From assembly GCA_019419625.1 (NCBI GenBank), contig DXZO01000019.1, positions 1-12,926 of the forward strand: DNA of 12,926 nucleotides, read 5' to 3'. Source of the stretch: Collinsella sp. Lineage in GTDB: Bacteria; Actinomycetota; Coriobacteriia; Coriobacteriales; Coriobacteriaceae. Positions 6,249-12,926 of the stretch are shown here, piece after piece (positions within the stretch are counted from its first letter, which is position 1; each line of letters opens with the position of its first letter). Made by a program: the position numbers and the translations under genes. Under the pieces are notes generated by a model. That model was given only the letters and a program-made list of their open reading frames with translations, ran no database searches and was not told the origin of the DNA.

Positions 6249-7551
6249 AGGCCAGATGATCTTGGATCAGATCGCAGATGGCTCGGGCGTCATTGATGTT
6301 GATGGCTCGGGTCGCGAAGCCGGCGTCGAAGGCCTGACGCGCCAGGGCTTCGTTGCAGGCAAGGGCCAGCGTGTGACCGTCGACCAGGTCGAGCGAGCTC
6401 TTGCCGCGCAGACGGTCGACACCGGAGCGCGCGACGACGATGTTGTCGAAGCCCTCGGTCTTGTAGCCCTCGATAATCACCACGTCGACATCGTTGTAGC
6501 GCGACAGCAGCTCGCGCGCGGACATCTCGTCCTCCTCGCGCGTGTCGGCGTACTCCGCCCAGCGCGTGGCGCAGATGAGGCCCACGTGCTTGGATCCGGC
6601 TTGGTGATGGCGCCAGGTGTCCTTAGCGGGCACGTCGATATCAAAGCCGTGGTGCCCGTGATGCTTGAGTGAACCCACGCGCAGGCCGCGGCGGGTGAGC
6701 TCGGCGATAACCTTCTCGACGAGCGTGGTCTTGCCCGAGTTTTGGTAGCCGATAAACGCGATCGCGGGGACGGCCGGTGTCGGAGCTGCGGGCGCGACGG
6801 CGACGGGTGCGCTCGCGGGCGCGTTGCCCGCGGCTCCCACGGCCTCAACAGCAGCGGCCTGACGCTCTGCGCGGTCCCACACGCCCGAGCGGCCACCCTC
6901 CTTGTGCAGCAGGCGCACGTCGACGATCTCCATGCCGCGATCGACGGCCTTGCACATGTCGTAGATCGTTAGGCACGCAGCACTCGCGCCGGTCAGAGCC
7001 TCCATCTCAATACCCGTCTTGCCCGTCACGCCCGCCGTGACCAGTACGTGAAAGCCAACCTGCCCGTCCGCGCGCGCCGGCGCCCAGCCCTCGGGCACGT
7101 CCTCGGCCGGCGTCCCCGCCGGAGCGATGGGCGCAATGTCGCACTTGCTCTTGGTAATGAGCAGCGGATGGCACATGGGGATGATGTCGCTCGTGCGTTT
7201 GATGGCCATGATGCCCGCCACGCGCGCGCAGGCAAGCACATCGCCCTTTTTGGCGCGGTCCTGCAGCACCATGGTCTGCGTCTCGGGGTGCATGAGGATG
7301 GTGCCCTCGGCGATGGCGATGCGATGGGTCTCGGCCTTGTCGGACACGTCGACCATGCGTACCTCGCCCTTGGCGTCCACGTGCGTCAGCTCGTCGCGAC
7401 GGGCGTCACGGGCGGGCTCGGTGGCAGCGCTGGAAGTCGGCTGCGCGGACGCGTCGGCGTTGCCAGCATTCGCCGCAGCCGTGACTTTGTGGGCAGACAT
7501 CGCGGCCCTGCGAGCGGCCTTGGTGGCATCGGCGTACCTGCTCTTGGCCAT
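6247..7551 (-). CDS. moaC-mobB: Fused MoaC-MobB: cyclic pyranopterin monophosphate synthase joined to a molybdopterin-guanine dinucleotide adaptor GTPase
   Basis: The 434-residue cytoplasmic protein has two parts. MoaC (~53-225) turns the MoaA product 3',8-cyclo-7,8-dihydro-GTP into cyclic pyranopterin monophosphate. It keeps Lys102 (KGDV, matching E. coli Lys51), His128 (MCHPL), KTGIEMEA (178-185), Asp198 and Lys201 (YDMCK, matching Lys131). An Ala/Pro-rich linker (~231-262) leads to MobB (~263-434), a P-loop protein linked to guanine dinucleotide attachment, with Walker A GYQNSGKT (268-275) and IIEGYK (359-364). An Ala-rich tail of ~50 residues precedes MoaC. The ATG at 7551 was preferred over 7596 because GGAGG lies about eight bases upstream, inside the last codons of moaA. 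Four bases separate the moaA stop from this start, so translational coupling is likely. Confidence 0.93.
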   Translation of the reverse strand: MAKSRYADATKAARRAAMSAHKVTAAANAGNADASAQPTSSAATEPARDARRDELTHVDAKGEVRMVDVSDKAETHRIAIAEGTILMHPETQTMVLQDRAKKGDVLACARVAGIMAIKRTSDIIPMCHPLLITKSKCDIAPIAPAGTPAEDVPEGWAPARADGQVGFHVLVTAGVTGKTGIEMEALTGASAACLTIYDMCKAVDRGMEIVDVRLLHKEGGRSGVWDRAERQAAAVEAVGAAGNAPASAPVAVAPAAPTPAVPAIAFIGYQNSGKTTLVEKVIAELTRRGLRVGSLKHHGHHGFDIDVPAKDTWRHHQAGSKHVGLICATRWAEYADTREEDEMSARELLSRYNDVDVVIIEGYKTEGFDNIVVARSGVDRLRGKSSLDLVDGHTLALACNEALARQAFDAGFATRAININDARAICDLIQDHLA

Positions 7552-7555
7552 ATGA

Positions 7556-8611
7556 TCATCCTCCGATTTGGGACATAAATCGTTGCGTGCCCTCAATTAT
7601 CGCGTGTTCCTGCGGTTTGTGGGCCACGGCATCGCGCCAAATCGAAAGTGCCTGCATATCATCACCACGGCGCAGGGCATCGCGCACCGAATACTCGGCA
7701 TCGCTGAACAGGCACGGACGCACGTTGCCATCGGCCGTCAGACGCAGACGGTTGCAATTCGCGCAAAAATGATTGGACATGGCGCTAATAAAGCCGACCG
7801 TTCCCGCCGCGCCCGGAAAGTGCCAATAGCGCGCAGGACCCGCGCCGGCAGGAGCGTCGTTGATGTCGAGCGGCTCGAGCTCGCCCAGCCCCGTTGCGGC
7901 GGCCCCGGCATTGATGCGCGCCCGCAGCTCGTCACTCGGCACGGTATCGCTCGCATCCCACAGCGCCGGATTGAGCGCGGGCGCATGCGGGTCCACAGCG
8001 CAATGCGAGCTCGTGCGCTCGTCGCCGATGGGCATATATTCGATAAAGCGCAGGTGGATGGGGCGGTCGAACGTGAGCCGTGCAAGGGCCGCCACATCCT
8101 GGTTGAGCCGGCGCACAACAACGCAGTTGACCTTAACGGGCTCAAAGCCCCAAGCCAGCGCCGCGTCGATACCAGCCATGGTCTGCTCGAGCCGGCCCAG
8201 GCGCGTGATCTTTCCAAAGAGCGTAGGGTCGAGCGTGTCGAGCGAAATGTTGACGCGGTTAAGCCCGGCATCTTTGAGCTGCGGTGTTAGTTTGGGCAGC
8301 AGAACGCCGTTGGTGGTGAGCGAGATGTCCTCGATCTGCGGGATCGCGCGGATGTCGCGAATGAGCGGGATAATACGGCGGCTGACCAGCGGCTCGCCAC
8401 CCGTCAGGCGCACGCGGCGAATGCCCTCCCCCGCTACCAAGCGCACAAAGCGGGCGATTTCCTCGGCACTGAGTAGCTCGTCGTGTGCACGGGGCGCCAC
8501 GCCATCGGCCGGCATGCAGTAAATGCAGCGAAAATTGCACTTGTCGGTAACGGCAATGCGCAGGTAGTTGATATCGCGGCCAAAGCCGTCATGTTGCACG
8601 TGCCCGTCCAC
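7556..8611 (-). CDS. moaA: GTP 3',8-cyclase MoaA, radical SAM enzyme of molybdenum cofactor synthesis
   Basis: The 351-residue length is normal for the family. MoaA catalyses the first cofactor step, converting GTP to 3',8-cyclo-7,8-dihydro-GTP using S-adenosylmethionine and two 4Fe-4S clusters. The radical SAM cluster motif is Cys25-x3-Cys29-x2-Cys32 (KCNFRCIYC). The SAM motif GGEP is at 71-74. The C-terminal cluster ligands are Cys283-x2-Cys286-x13-Cys300, with the typical NRLRLT between. The protein ends in Gly-Gly, the C-terminal motif MoaA needs for activity. The start is GTG at 8611, five bases after a strong GGGGAGGG site. It is first in an operon with moaC-mobB, whose product acts on its reaction product. 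Confidence 0.96.
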   Translation of the reverse strand: MDGHVQHDGFGRDINYLRIAVTDKCNFRCIYCMPADGVAPRAHDELLSAEEIARFVRLVAGEGIRRVRLTGGEPLVSRRIIPLIRDIRAIPQIEDISLTTNGVLLPKLTPQLKDAGLNRVNISLDTLDPTLFGKITRLGRLEQTMAGIDAALAWGFEPVKVNCVVVRRLNQDVAALARLTFDRPIHLRFIEYMPIGDERTSSHCAVDPHAPALNPALWDASDTVPSDELRARINAGAAATGLGELEPLDINDAPAGAGPARYWHFPGAAGTVGFISAMSNHFCANCNRLRLTADGNVRPCLFSDAEYSVRDALRRGDDMQALSIWRDAVAHKPQEHAIIEGTQRFMSQIGG

Positions 8612-8651
8612 GCAGCCCTCCCCTCACGCGGCGTTTTATTCTTCGGAAAAC

Positions 8652-8657
8652 ATAATA
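8652..8657 (-). promoter_or_regulatory. Possible -10 box for the moaA operon
   Basis: TATTAT lies at 8657-8652 on the minus strand, about 40 bases before the GTG start. No convincing -35 is seen at the usual distance. The leader would be only about 35 bases, too short for a molybdenum cofactor riboswitch. Confidence 0.28.
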
Positions 8658-8743
8658 CCCCACGGGAGAATCATGCCGACACCCGTACGACAGGACAGGT
8701 CGCTTTGAGCAAAACGGACTTTCCAAGCCCATCCTCAGCACGC

Positions 8744-8808
8744 AAACCATCACAACATTCGATGCTTTTCCCGTTTTTGGCAAAAAACGTCGAATGTTGT
8801 GATGGTCT
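8744..8808. repeat. 65-bp palindromic element, family B copy 2
   Basis: The left arm (8744-8762) matches copy 1 exactly. The right arm (8790-8808) matches except for one base near its outer end. The 27-base loop contains an inner hairpin, CGTTTTT and AAAAACG around GGCA (8772-8789). It lies about 40 bases past the stop of the nuclease-like gene and upstream of moaA. Confidence 0.8.
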
Positions 8809-8846
8809 GCCTGCCCGCAGCGCCCCGTAGAAGGACCAAAACGCCC

Positions 8847-9884
8847 CTAGAGGCCGCCGTCCCAGTGCCGAATCACGAATTCTCGCAGGTCGTTCTGACG
8901 TTTCTGGAACGCTTCGCTTCGATCGCACTTGAGACCCATAGCGAGCGCAATGGCGTTCATCGCCCGGTGCAATTGCAGCTGATGGGCAAACTGAGTCCCG
9001 GTGAGGACGATCATCCTAAAGCCCAGCGCGTTCAGCACGGTCATACGCTCCGCATCAGATGCGCTGCGCTGTTTATCAAGATGGTCCGAGCCGTTGTATT
9101 CAATTCCCGTACCGCTCGCAGGCGCATATACGTCGATCTCGAAATACCCGGCCTTTGCGAGATACTTGAACTCGTTGGGAACATCGACCCGATGGTTGAG
9201 CTCGATCTTGGCGTATCCCAGCCCGCCCTGGGAACGTTTTGCTACGACCATGATTGCGGTGGCCGTCTCCATGGGCGACCGCGCGCCATCGTGCACGCGC
9301 TTGAGCACGGCGGCCGCGCGTATAGCCCCCTGACGAGATCGGTTCTCATTGCAATGGGCAATCAAGTCGGCAACGGTATACCTCTGCCCCATCTCAATAT
9401 AATCGTCTGTCGACAGATGATTCAAATGGTATCGGGCGCAGATTTCGTAGCCATATTCCAGCTGCTCGGGCTCGCTCATCCACGAACCCGCTTGGACAAA
9501 ACACATGACCTCATCAACCACCAGAAGGCCCTCTGCCACCTCGATAAGATGGCCTGGAGGTACCGGCGCTCCAAACACGTGGCACCTAAATCCAGCCGGC
9601 GTCGAGCGCTCAAAATCGAAGTTGACGAGCGTGTCGATATGATCGAGCTCTTCTCGTGGAATACCAAGCGAAACCAGATAGTCGGTAACGATCCCAACTG
9701 CCGTTGAAGCCCTCAGCCCCTTGGCATCGAGTCCCAATTTGGGCAGACTCGCGGTCGGCTCCGCCTCGTTAGCAAGCGAGTCCTCATCGTATAGGCTGCT
9801 TGCTCGCGAGAGCGGCTCGGACGGGCGCGCCACGTTGTGGTACAGCCAGGCAGTCTTATGGGACAGGACGATCGGCAGGTCCAT
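8847..9884 (-). CDS. Orphan protein with AbiEi-like N-terminus and DUF559/Vsr-like nuclease-fold C-terminus
   Basis: This 345-residue protein is not assigned to a named gene. Residues 4-20 (PIVLSHKTAWLYHNVAR) resemble the opening of AbiEi-type proteins (SH-x-TA-x-x-x-x-H). Residues ~247-297 look like a PD-(D/E)XK core of the DUF559/Vsr type: EIDVYAP with Asp251, then GIEYNGSDH with Glu262, a Lys/Arg-rich stretch with Asp277 (SASDAER), and a final strand GFRMIVLT (288-295). Glu206 may be an additional acidic residue. Function is unknown; DNA cleavage or a defence or toxin-related role is inference. The ATG at 9884 has GGAGG four bases upstream. No partner antitoxin gene is adjacent. It stands alone between two family B repeats; no clear promoter was found in 9885-9985. 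Confidence 0.75.
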   Translation of the reverse strand: MDLPIVLSHKTAWLYHNVARPSEPLSRASSLYDEDSLANEAEPTASLPKLGLDAKGLRASTAVGIVTDYLVSLGIPREELDHIDTLVNFDFERSTPAGFRCHVFGAPVPPGHLIEVAEGLLVVDEVMCFVQAGSWMSEPEQLEYGYEICARYHLNHLSTDDYIEMGQRYTVADLIAHCNENRSRQGAIRAAAVLKRVHDGARSPMETATAIMVVAKRSQGGLGYAKIELNHRVDVPNEFKYLAKAGYFEIDVYAPASGTGIEYNGSDHLDKQRSASDAERMTVLNALGFRMIVLTGTQFAHQLQLHRAMNAIALAMGLKCDRSEAFQKRQNDLREFVIRHWDGGL

Positions 9885-9985
9885 GAGCCCTCCAATGGAG
9901 TCGGATAACCAACCTTATTCCCCTGCCCACGGGTCCGCACACCTTCGTGCGCAAGAAAGCGATTCCACCCGGTCGAGTGGCAGAA

Positions 9986-10050
9986 AAACCATCACAACAT
10001 TCGATGCTTTTCCCGTTTTTGGCGAAAAACGTCGAATGTTGTGATGGTTT
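9986..10050. repeat. 65-bp palindromic element, family B copy 3
   Basis: Perfect 19-bp arms (9986-10004 and 10032-10050) enclose a 27-base loop that differs from copy 2 at one base. The inner hairpin is CGTTTTT/AAAAACG around GGCG (10014-10031). It has the same orientation as copy 2. It lies about 50 bases past the stop of the second ABC gene; the minus strand continues into a T run, so it may also terminate that operon. Confidence 0.8.
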
Positions 10051-10099
10051 GAGGCGAGGTAAGGGACATGAAGAGGTCAAAGCATCGTGCTCGAACGGG

Positions 10100-11998
10100 T
10101 TAATCCAACTCTTTTAAGCCATGCGCCAGCTGCCAGTACTCGCCGTGCTGGGCGAGCAGTTCTTCGTGCGTGCCGCGTTCGATGATGCGGCCGTGTTCGA
10201 GGACCATGATGGCATCGGCGTCGCGGACGGTGGACAGGCGGTGCGCGATCATAAACGTGGTGCGTCCGCGCATGATGCGGTCCATACCGCGCTCGATAAG
10301 CTTTTCGGTGCGCGTGTCGATGCTCGAAGTGGCCTCGTCCAGGATGAGCACCGGCGGGTCGGCGACGGCCACGCGCGCGATGGCGAGCAGCTGGCGCTGG
10401 CCCTGCGACAGGTTGGCGCCGTCGGCCGTGACCGGCGTGTCGTACCCTCTAGGCAGGCGACGGATAAACGAATCAGCGCAGGCGGCCTCGGCAGCGGCGC
10501 GCACTTCCTCGTCGGTCGCGCCGAGCTTGCCAAAGCGGATGTTCTGCGCAATGGTGCCGCTAAACAGGTGCGTGTCCTGCAGCACAATGCCGAGCGACCC
10601 GCGCAGGCTGGCCTTGGCAATGTGCTTGACGTCGATGCCGTCGTACGTGATCTCGCCGTCATCGACCTCGTAGAAGCGGTTGATGAGGTTGGTGATTGTC
10701 GTCTTTCCGGCACCTGTGGAGCCCACAAAGGCGATCTTTTGGCCCGGCTTGGCAAACAGGTTGAGGTCCGTGAGCACACGGGTGCCCGGCACGTAGGAAA
10801 AGTCCACGTCATGGAAGCGCACGTCGCCGGCAAGCGGGACCAAGCCGCACGTGAGCTCGGTACCGTCGGCAGCCACCACGCGGCCCGACTCGTCAACGGC
10901 AGCCACGTCATGCAAGTGCCCGTACGCGCCCACGCCCTGGCCCTCGGGAATCTTCCACGCCCACGCGGCGTCGCCCGTCTGCACCAGCTCCACGCAGCCC
11001 TCGTCCACCTCGGGCTCAAGATCCATGGCGGCAAACAGGCGCTCGGCACCGGCAAGCGCGTTGAGCAAGAAGTTGCCGAGCTGCGTAAACTGGTTGATGG
11101 GCATGGCCGCCTGGCGTACAAAGACCAGGTAACTTGCAAGCGCGCCCACGTCGGCGAGTCCCTTGATGCAGAGCATGCCGCCTGCCACCGCAACGATGGC
11201 GTAGTTGGCATAGCCGATCACCACGGTCATGGGCACCATCGAGTTGGCGTAGGCCTGCGCGGCACCACCGGTGCGGCGCAGCTCTTGGTTGCGCGCGTCA
11301 AAACCAGCCACGTTGGCCTGTTCGTGATTAAAGACCTTGATGACCTTTTGGCCCGAGACCATCTCTTCGACGTATCCGTCCAAATCGCCCAGCGACGCCT
11401 GTTGGGCGGCAAAAAAGCGCTTGGAACGCATGCCCGAGTAGCGCGCGTACAGCACAATGGCCACATCGCACACGAGCGTGATAATCGTGAGCTGCCAGTT
11501 GAGGATGATGAGCATAGCCGTGGTACCGACCATCTGGATGCTCGCCTGAATCACGTTGGCAAAGCTGTTGTTGAGCGCCTCGGAGACGGTGTCGACATCG
11601 TTGGTAAAGAAGCTCATGATGTCACCCGAGCGCGTGCTGTCGAAGTAGCTCAGCGGCAGCATCTGGATGTGCGCAAACAGGTCGCGGCGGATATCGGAGA
11701 CCACGCGCTGGGCCGCGCGCACCATGATCTGCGAGTAGCCCAGAGCCGAAAGCACGCCCGCGGCGTAGATGGCAGCGGTAAAGATAACCTGCCTGGTGAG
11801 CAATTCCTCGCCGCCCGTTGCCAAACCGTTAACGATAGGGCGCACCATGTAGGTGCCGGCGAGGCTCGCGATGGCGGCGACGGAGGCGAGCACGCCCACC
11901 GCGAGCAACGAGAACTTGGCGTGTCCCATGTAGGAGAGCAGGCGGCGGAGCGTCTGCGTCAGATTGGCGGGACGGGCCTGAGCGGATGTCTTAGGCAT
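10100..11998 (-). CDS. ABC exporter half-transporter (permease plus ATPase), canonical-site subunit of a heterodimer
   Basis: The 632-residue membrane protein has an exporter-type transmembrane domain (~25-320, six hydrophobic segments) followed by a nucleotide-binding domain (~393-632). Walker A is GSTGAGKT (426-433), the Q-loop is in IVLQDTHLF (471-479), and Walker B is VLILDE (550-555) with catalytic Glu555. His586 is the switch histidine (IAHR). The signature is LSQGQ (530-534) instead of LSGGQ. This pattern matches the TM288-type partner in heterodimeric exporters, where the altered signature completes the degenerate ATP site. The linker between domains (~331-390) is about 45 residues longer than in TM288-like proteins. 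The start at 11998 overlaps the preceding gene by eight bases, with a G-rich ribosome site within that gene. The substrate is unknown, probably a drug, peptide or lipid. Confidence 0.94.
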   Translation of the reverse strand: MPKTSAQARPANLTQTLRRLLSYMGHAKFSLLAVGVLASVAAIASLAGTYMVRPIVNGLATGGEELLTRQVIFTAAIYAAGVLSALGYSQIMVRAAQRVVSDIRRDLFAHIQMLPLSYFDSTRSGDIMSFFTNDVDTVSEALNNSFANVIQASIQMVGTTAMLIILNWQLTIITLVCDVAIVLYARYSGMRSKRFFAAQQASLGDLDGYVEEMVSGQKVIKVFNHEQANVAGFDARNQELRRTGGAAQAYANSMVPMTVVIGYANYAIVAVAGGMLCIKGLADVGALASYLVFVRQAAMPINQFTQLGNFLLNALAGAERLFAAMDLEPEVDEGCVELVQTGDAAWAWKIPEGQGVGAYGHLHDVAAVDESGRVVAADGTELTCGLVPLAGDVRFHDVDFSYVPGTRVLTDLNLFAKPGQKIAFVGSTGAGKTTITNLINRFYEVDDGEITYDGIDVKHIAKASLRGSLGIVLQDTHLFSGTIAQNIRFGKLGATDEEVRAAAEAACADSFIRRLPRGYDTPVTADGANLSQGQRQLLAIARVAVADPPVLILDEATSSIDTRTEKLIERGMDRIMRGRTTFMIAHRLSTVRDADAIMVLEHGRIIERGTHEELLAQHGEYWQLAHGLKELD

Positions 11999-12926
11999 GG
12001 CGCTCACCCCCTTCCGTGGCTTGAGGTGATCCGCTGGGGCCAGAGGAAGACGGGGCATTTGCGCCGTCTGCGACGTCCGCATCCCCCGCAAACTCCATCT
12101 GCGAGGCATAGATCTCCTGGTAGATGCTATCGCCCGCCAGCAGCTCCTCATGCGTGCCCACGCCGTGGACACGGCCGTCGTCCAACACAATAATGCGATC
12201 GGCATCCATGACGCTCGCAATGCGCTGCGCGATGACAATCACCGTCGTGTTGGAAATCTGAGCGATGTGCTCGCGAATCTTGGCGTCGGTCGCCATATCG
12301 ACCGCGCTGGTCGAATCGTCAAAGATGAGCACACGCGGATGTTTGAGCAACGTACGCGCGATGCACAGGCGCTGCTTCTGCCCGCCCGAGACACCGGCAC
12401 CGCCCTGACCCAGATAGCCGTCAAGGCCGCCGATGCGATCCAGGAACTCGTCCACGCATGCCGCGCGGCAAGCCGCGAGGAGCTCATCGTCCGACGCCTG
12501 CGGATTGCCCCACTGCAGGTTCTCGCGCACGGTACCCGTAAACAGCACGTTCTTTTGCAGCACGATACCCACGGCGTCGCGCAAGGTAGCCAAGTCGTAG
12601 TCGCGCACGTCGTGTCCGCCCACAAGCACGGTGCCCTCGGTGGCGTCGTACAAGCGCGCAATCAGCTGCACAAGCGAACTCTTGCCCGAGCCCGTGCCGC
12701 CGAGCACGCCCACCGTGGAGCCTGCTTCAATGCAAAGGTCAATATGCTCGAGCACATCCTCGGCTGCATCCGCGCGGTATTTAAAGGAAACGTCGCGAAA
12801 CTCGATGCTTCCGTCGGCCACCTCGTGCACGGCAGCGGCAGCGTCGGGCGCCTGGATAAGCGAACGCTCGTCGAGCACCCGCGAGATGCGTTCCACGCTG
12901 GCAAGTGCGCGCGTGAGCAGCAAAAA
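11991..12926 (-). CDS. ABC exporter half-transporter, degenerate-site subunit of a heterodimer (N-terminus outside window)
   Basis: The frame is open to the right edge, so only the last 311 residues are visible: the end of the transmembrane domain and the nucleotide-binding domain. Counting from the Leu codon at 12923, Walker A is GGTGSGKS (75-82), the Q-loop is in IVLQKNVLF (120-128), and the signature VSGGQ (178-182) is near canonical. Walker B is VLIFDD, with Asp203 in place of the catalytic Glu, and the switch position is Gln233 (IAQR) instead of His. These two changes are those of TM287-type subunits that bind but poorly hydrolyse ATP. A Ser/Gly/Ala-rich tail of ~30 residues ends the protein. 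Its stop overlaps the start of the next ABC gene, which supplies the partner, so the two are co-transcribed and probably coupled. Confidence 0.93.
   Translation of the reverse strand, partial: FLLLTRALASVERISRVLDERSLIQAPDAAAAVHEVADGSIEFRDVSFKYRADAAEDVLEHIDLCIEAGSTVGVLGGTGSGKSSLVQLIARLYDATEGTVLVGGHDVRDYDLATLRDAVGIVLQKNVLFTGTVRENLQWGNPQASDDELLAACRAACVDEFLDRIGGLDGYLGQGGAGVSGGQKQRLCIARTLLKHPRVLIFDDSTSAVDMATDAKIREHIAQISNTTVIVIAQRIASVMDADRIIVLDDGRVHGVGTHEELLAGDSIYQEIYASQMEFAGDADVADGANAPSSSGPSGSPQATEGGERHA

Noticed and set aside
8612..8744. Molybdenum cofactor riboswitch upstream of moaA
   Set aside because: The probable leader is about 35 bases and I could not fold the region into the known multi-stem motif. 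A covariance-model search would settle it.
8799..9707. Plus-strand open frame of 302 codons opposite the nuclease-like gene
   Set aside because: The minus-strand frame has a good ribosome site and a nuclease-like core. The plus-strand frame starts in repeat-flanking DNA and shows no domain.
9889..9900. Small CTCC-AAT-GGAG hairpin hiding the ribosome site of the nuclease-like gene
   Set aside because: Only 4 bp with a 3-base loop; such pairings arise easily by chance.
4624..10050. Repeats considered as a CRISPR array
   Set aside because: The copies are kilobases apart, palindromic and separated by genes, not short regular spacers.
10121..12193. Very long plus-strand open frame opposite the ABC genes
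   Set aside because: It is antisense to two clear ABC half-transporters with all motifs. The translation is rich in His, Arg, Ala and Val with no recognisable domain, as expected from the complement of GC-rich coding DNA.

Overview
The window looks like chromosome from a high-GC, gut-type Actinomycetota, most likely Coriobacteriia and close to Collinsella. This is inferred from protein style, GC-rich coding and a probable sortase-type surface protein; no rRNA or other marker gene is present to confirm it. Every gene I can support lies on the minus strand, so transcription runs from high to low coordinates. I found no credible plus-strand gene, tRNA, rRNA or CRISPR array.

From right to left the layout is as follows. 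(1) 12926-10100: two overlapping ABC exporter half-transporters forming an asymmetric TM287/288-type heterodimer; the first is cut by the window edge. (2) 9884-8847: an orphan protein with an AbiEi-like N-terminus and a DUF559/Vsr-like PD-(D/E)XK nuclease-like C-terminus. (3) 8611-6247: a two-gene molybdenum-cofactor operon, moaA followed by a moaC-mobB fusion, closely spaced and probably translationally coupled. (4) 5981-4701: a major facilitator exporter. (5) 4478-3657: a Cof-type HAD phosphatase. (6) 3609-3151: an AT-rich intergenic region with hairpins, a paired direct repeat and a promoter. (7) 3150 to beyond position 1: a large secreted adhesin with a signal peptide, a choice-of-anchor-A-like N-terminal region, two SpaA/CnaB isopeptide domains and one FctA-like pilin domain. 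The C-terminus, presumably with an LPXTG anchor, lies outside the window.

The most interesting signal is a run of nine G bases early in the adhesin gene, just after the signal peptide. The frame is open at nine G. Losing or gaining one G leads to a stop within a few codons, as expected for an ON/OFF phase-variation switch.

The second signal is intergenic. A 65-bp palindromic element (19-bp arms, 27-base loop with an inner hairpin) occurs three times, once inverted relative to the other two. Two same-orientation copies bracket the orphan nuclease-like gene. A second hairpin family, related to CCACCACAAAGG, occurs three times at the 3' ends of transcription units; it looks like a duplicated terminator module, and its diverged copy carries compensatory stem changes.
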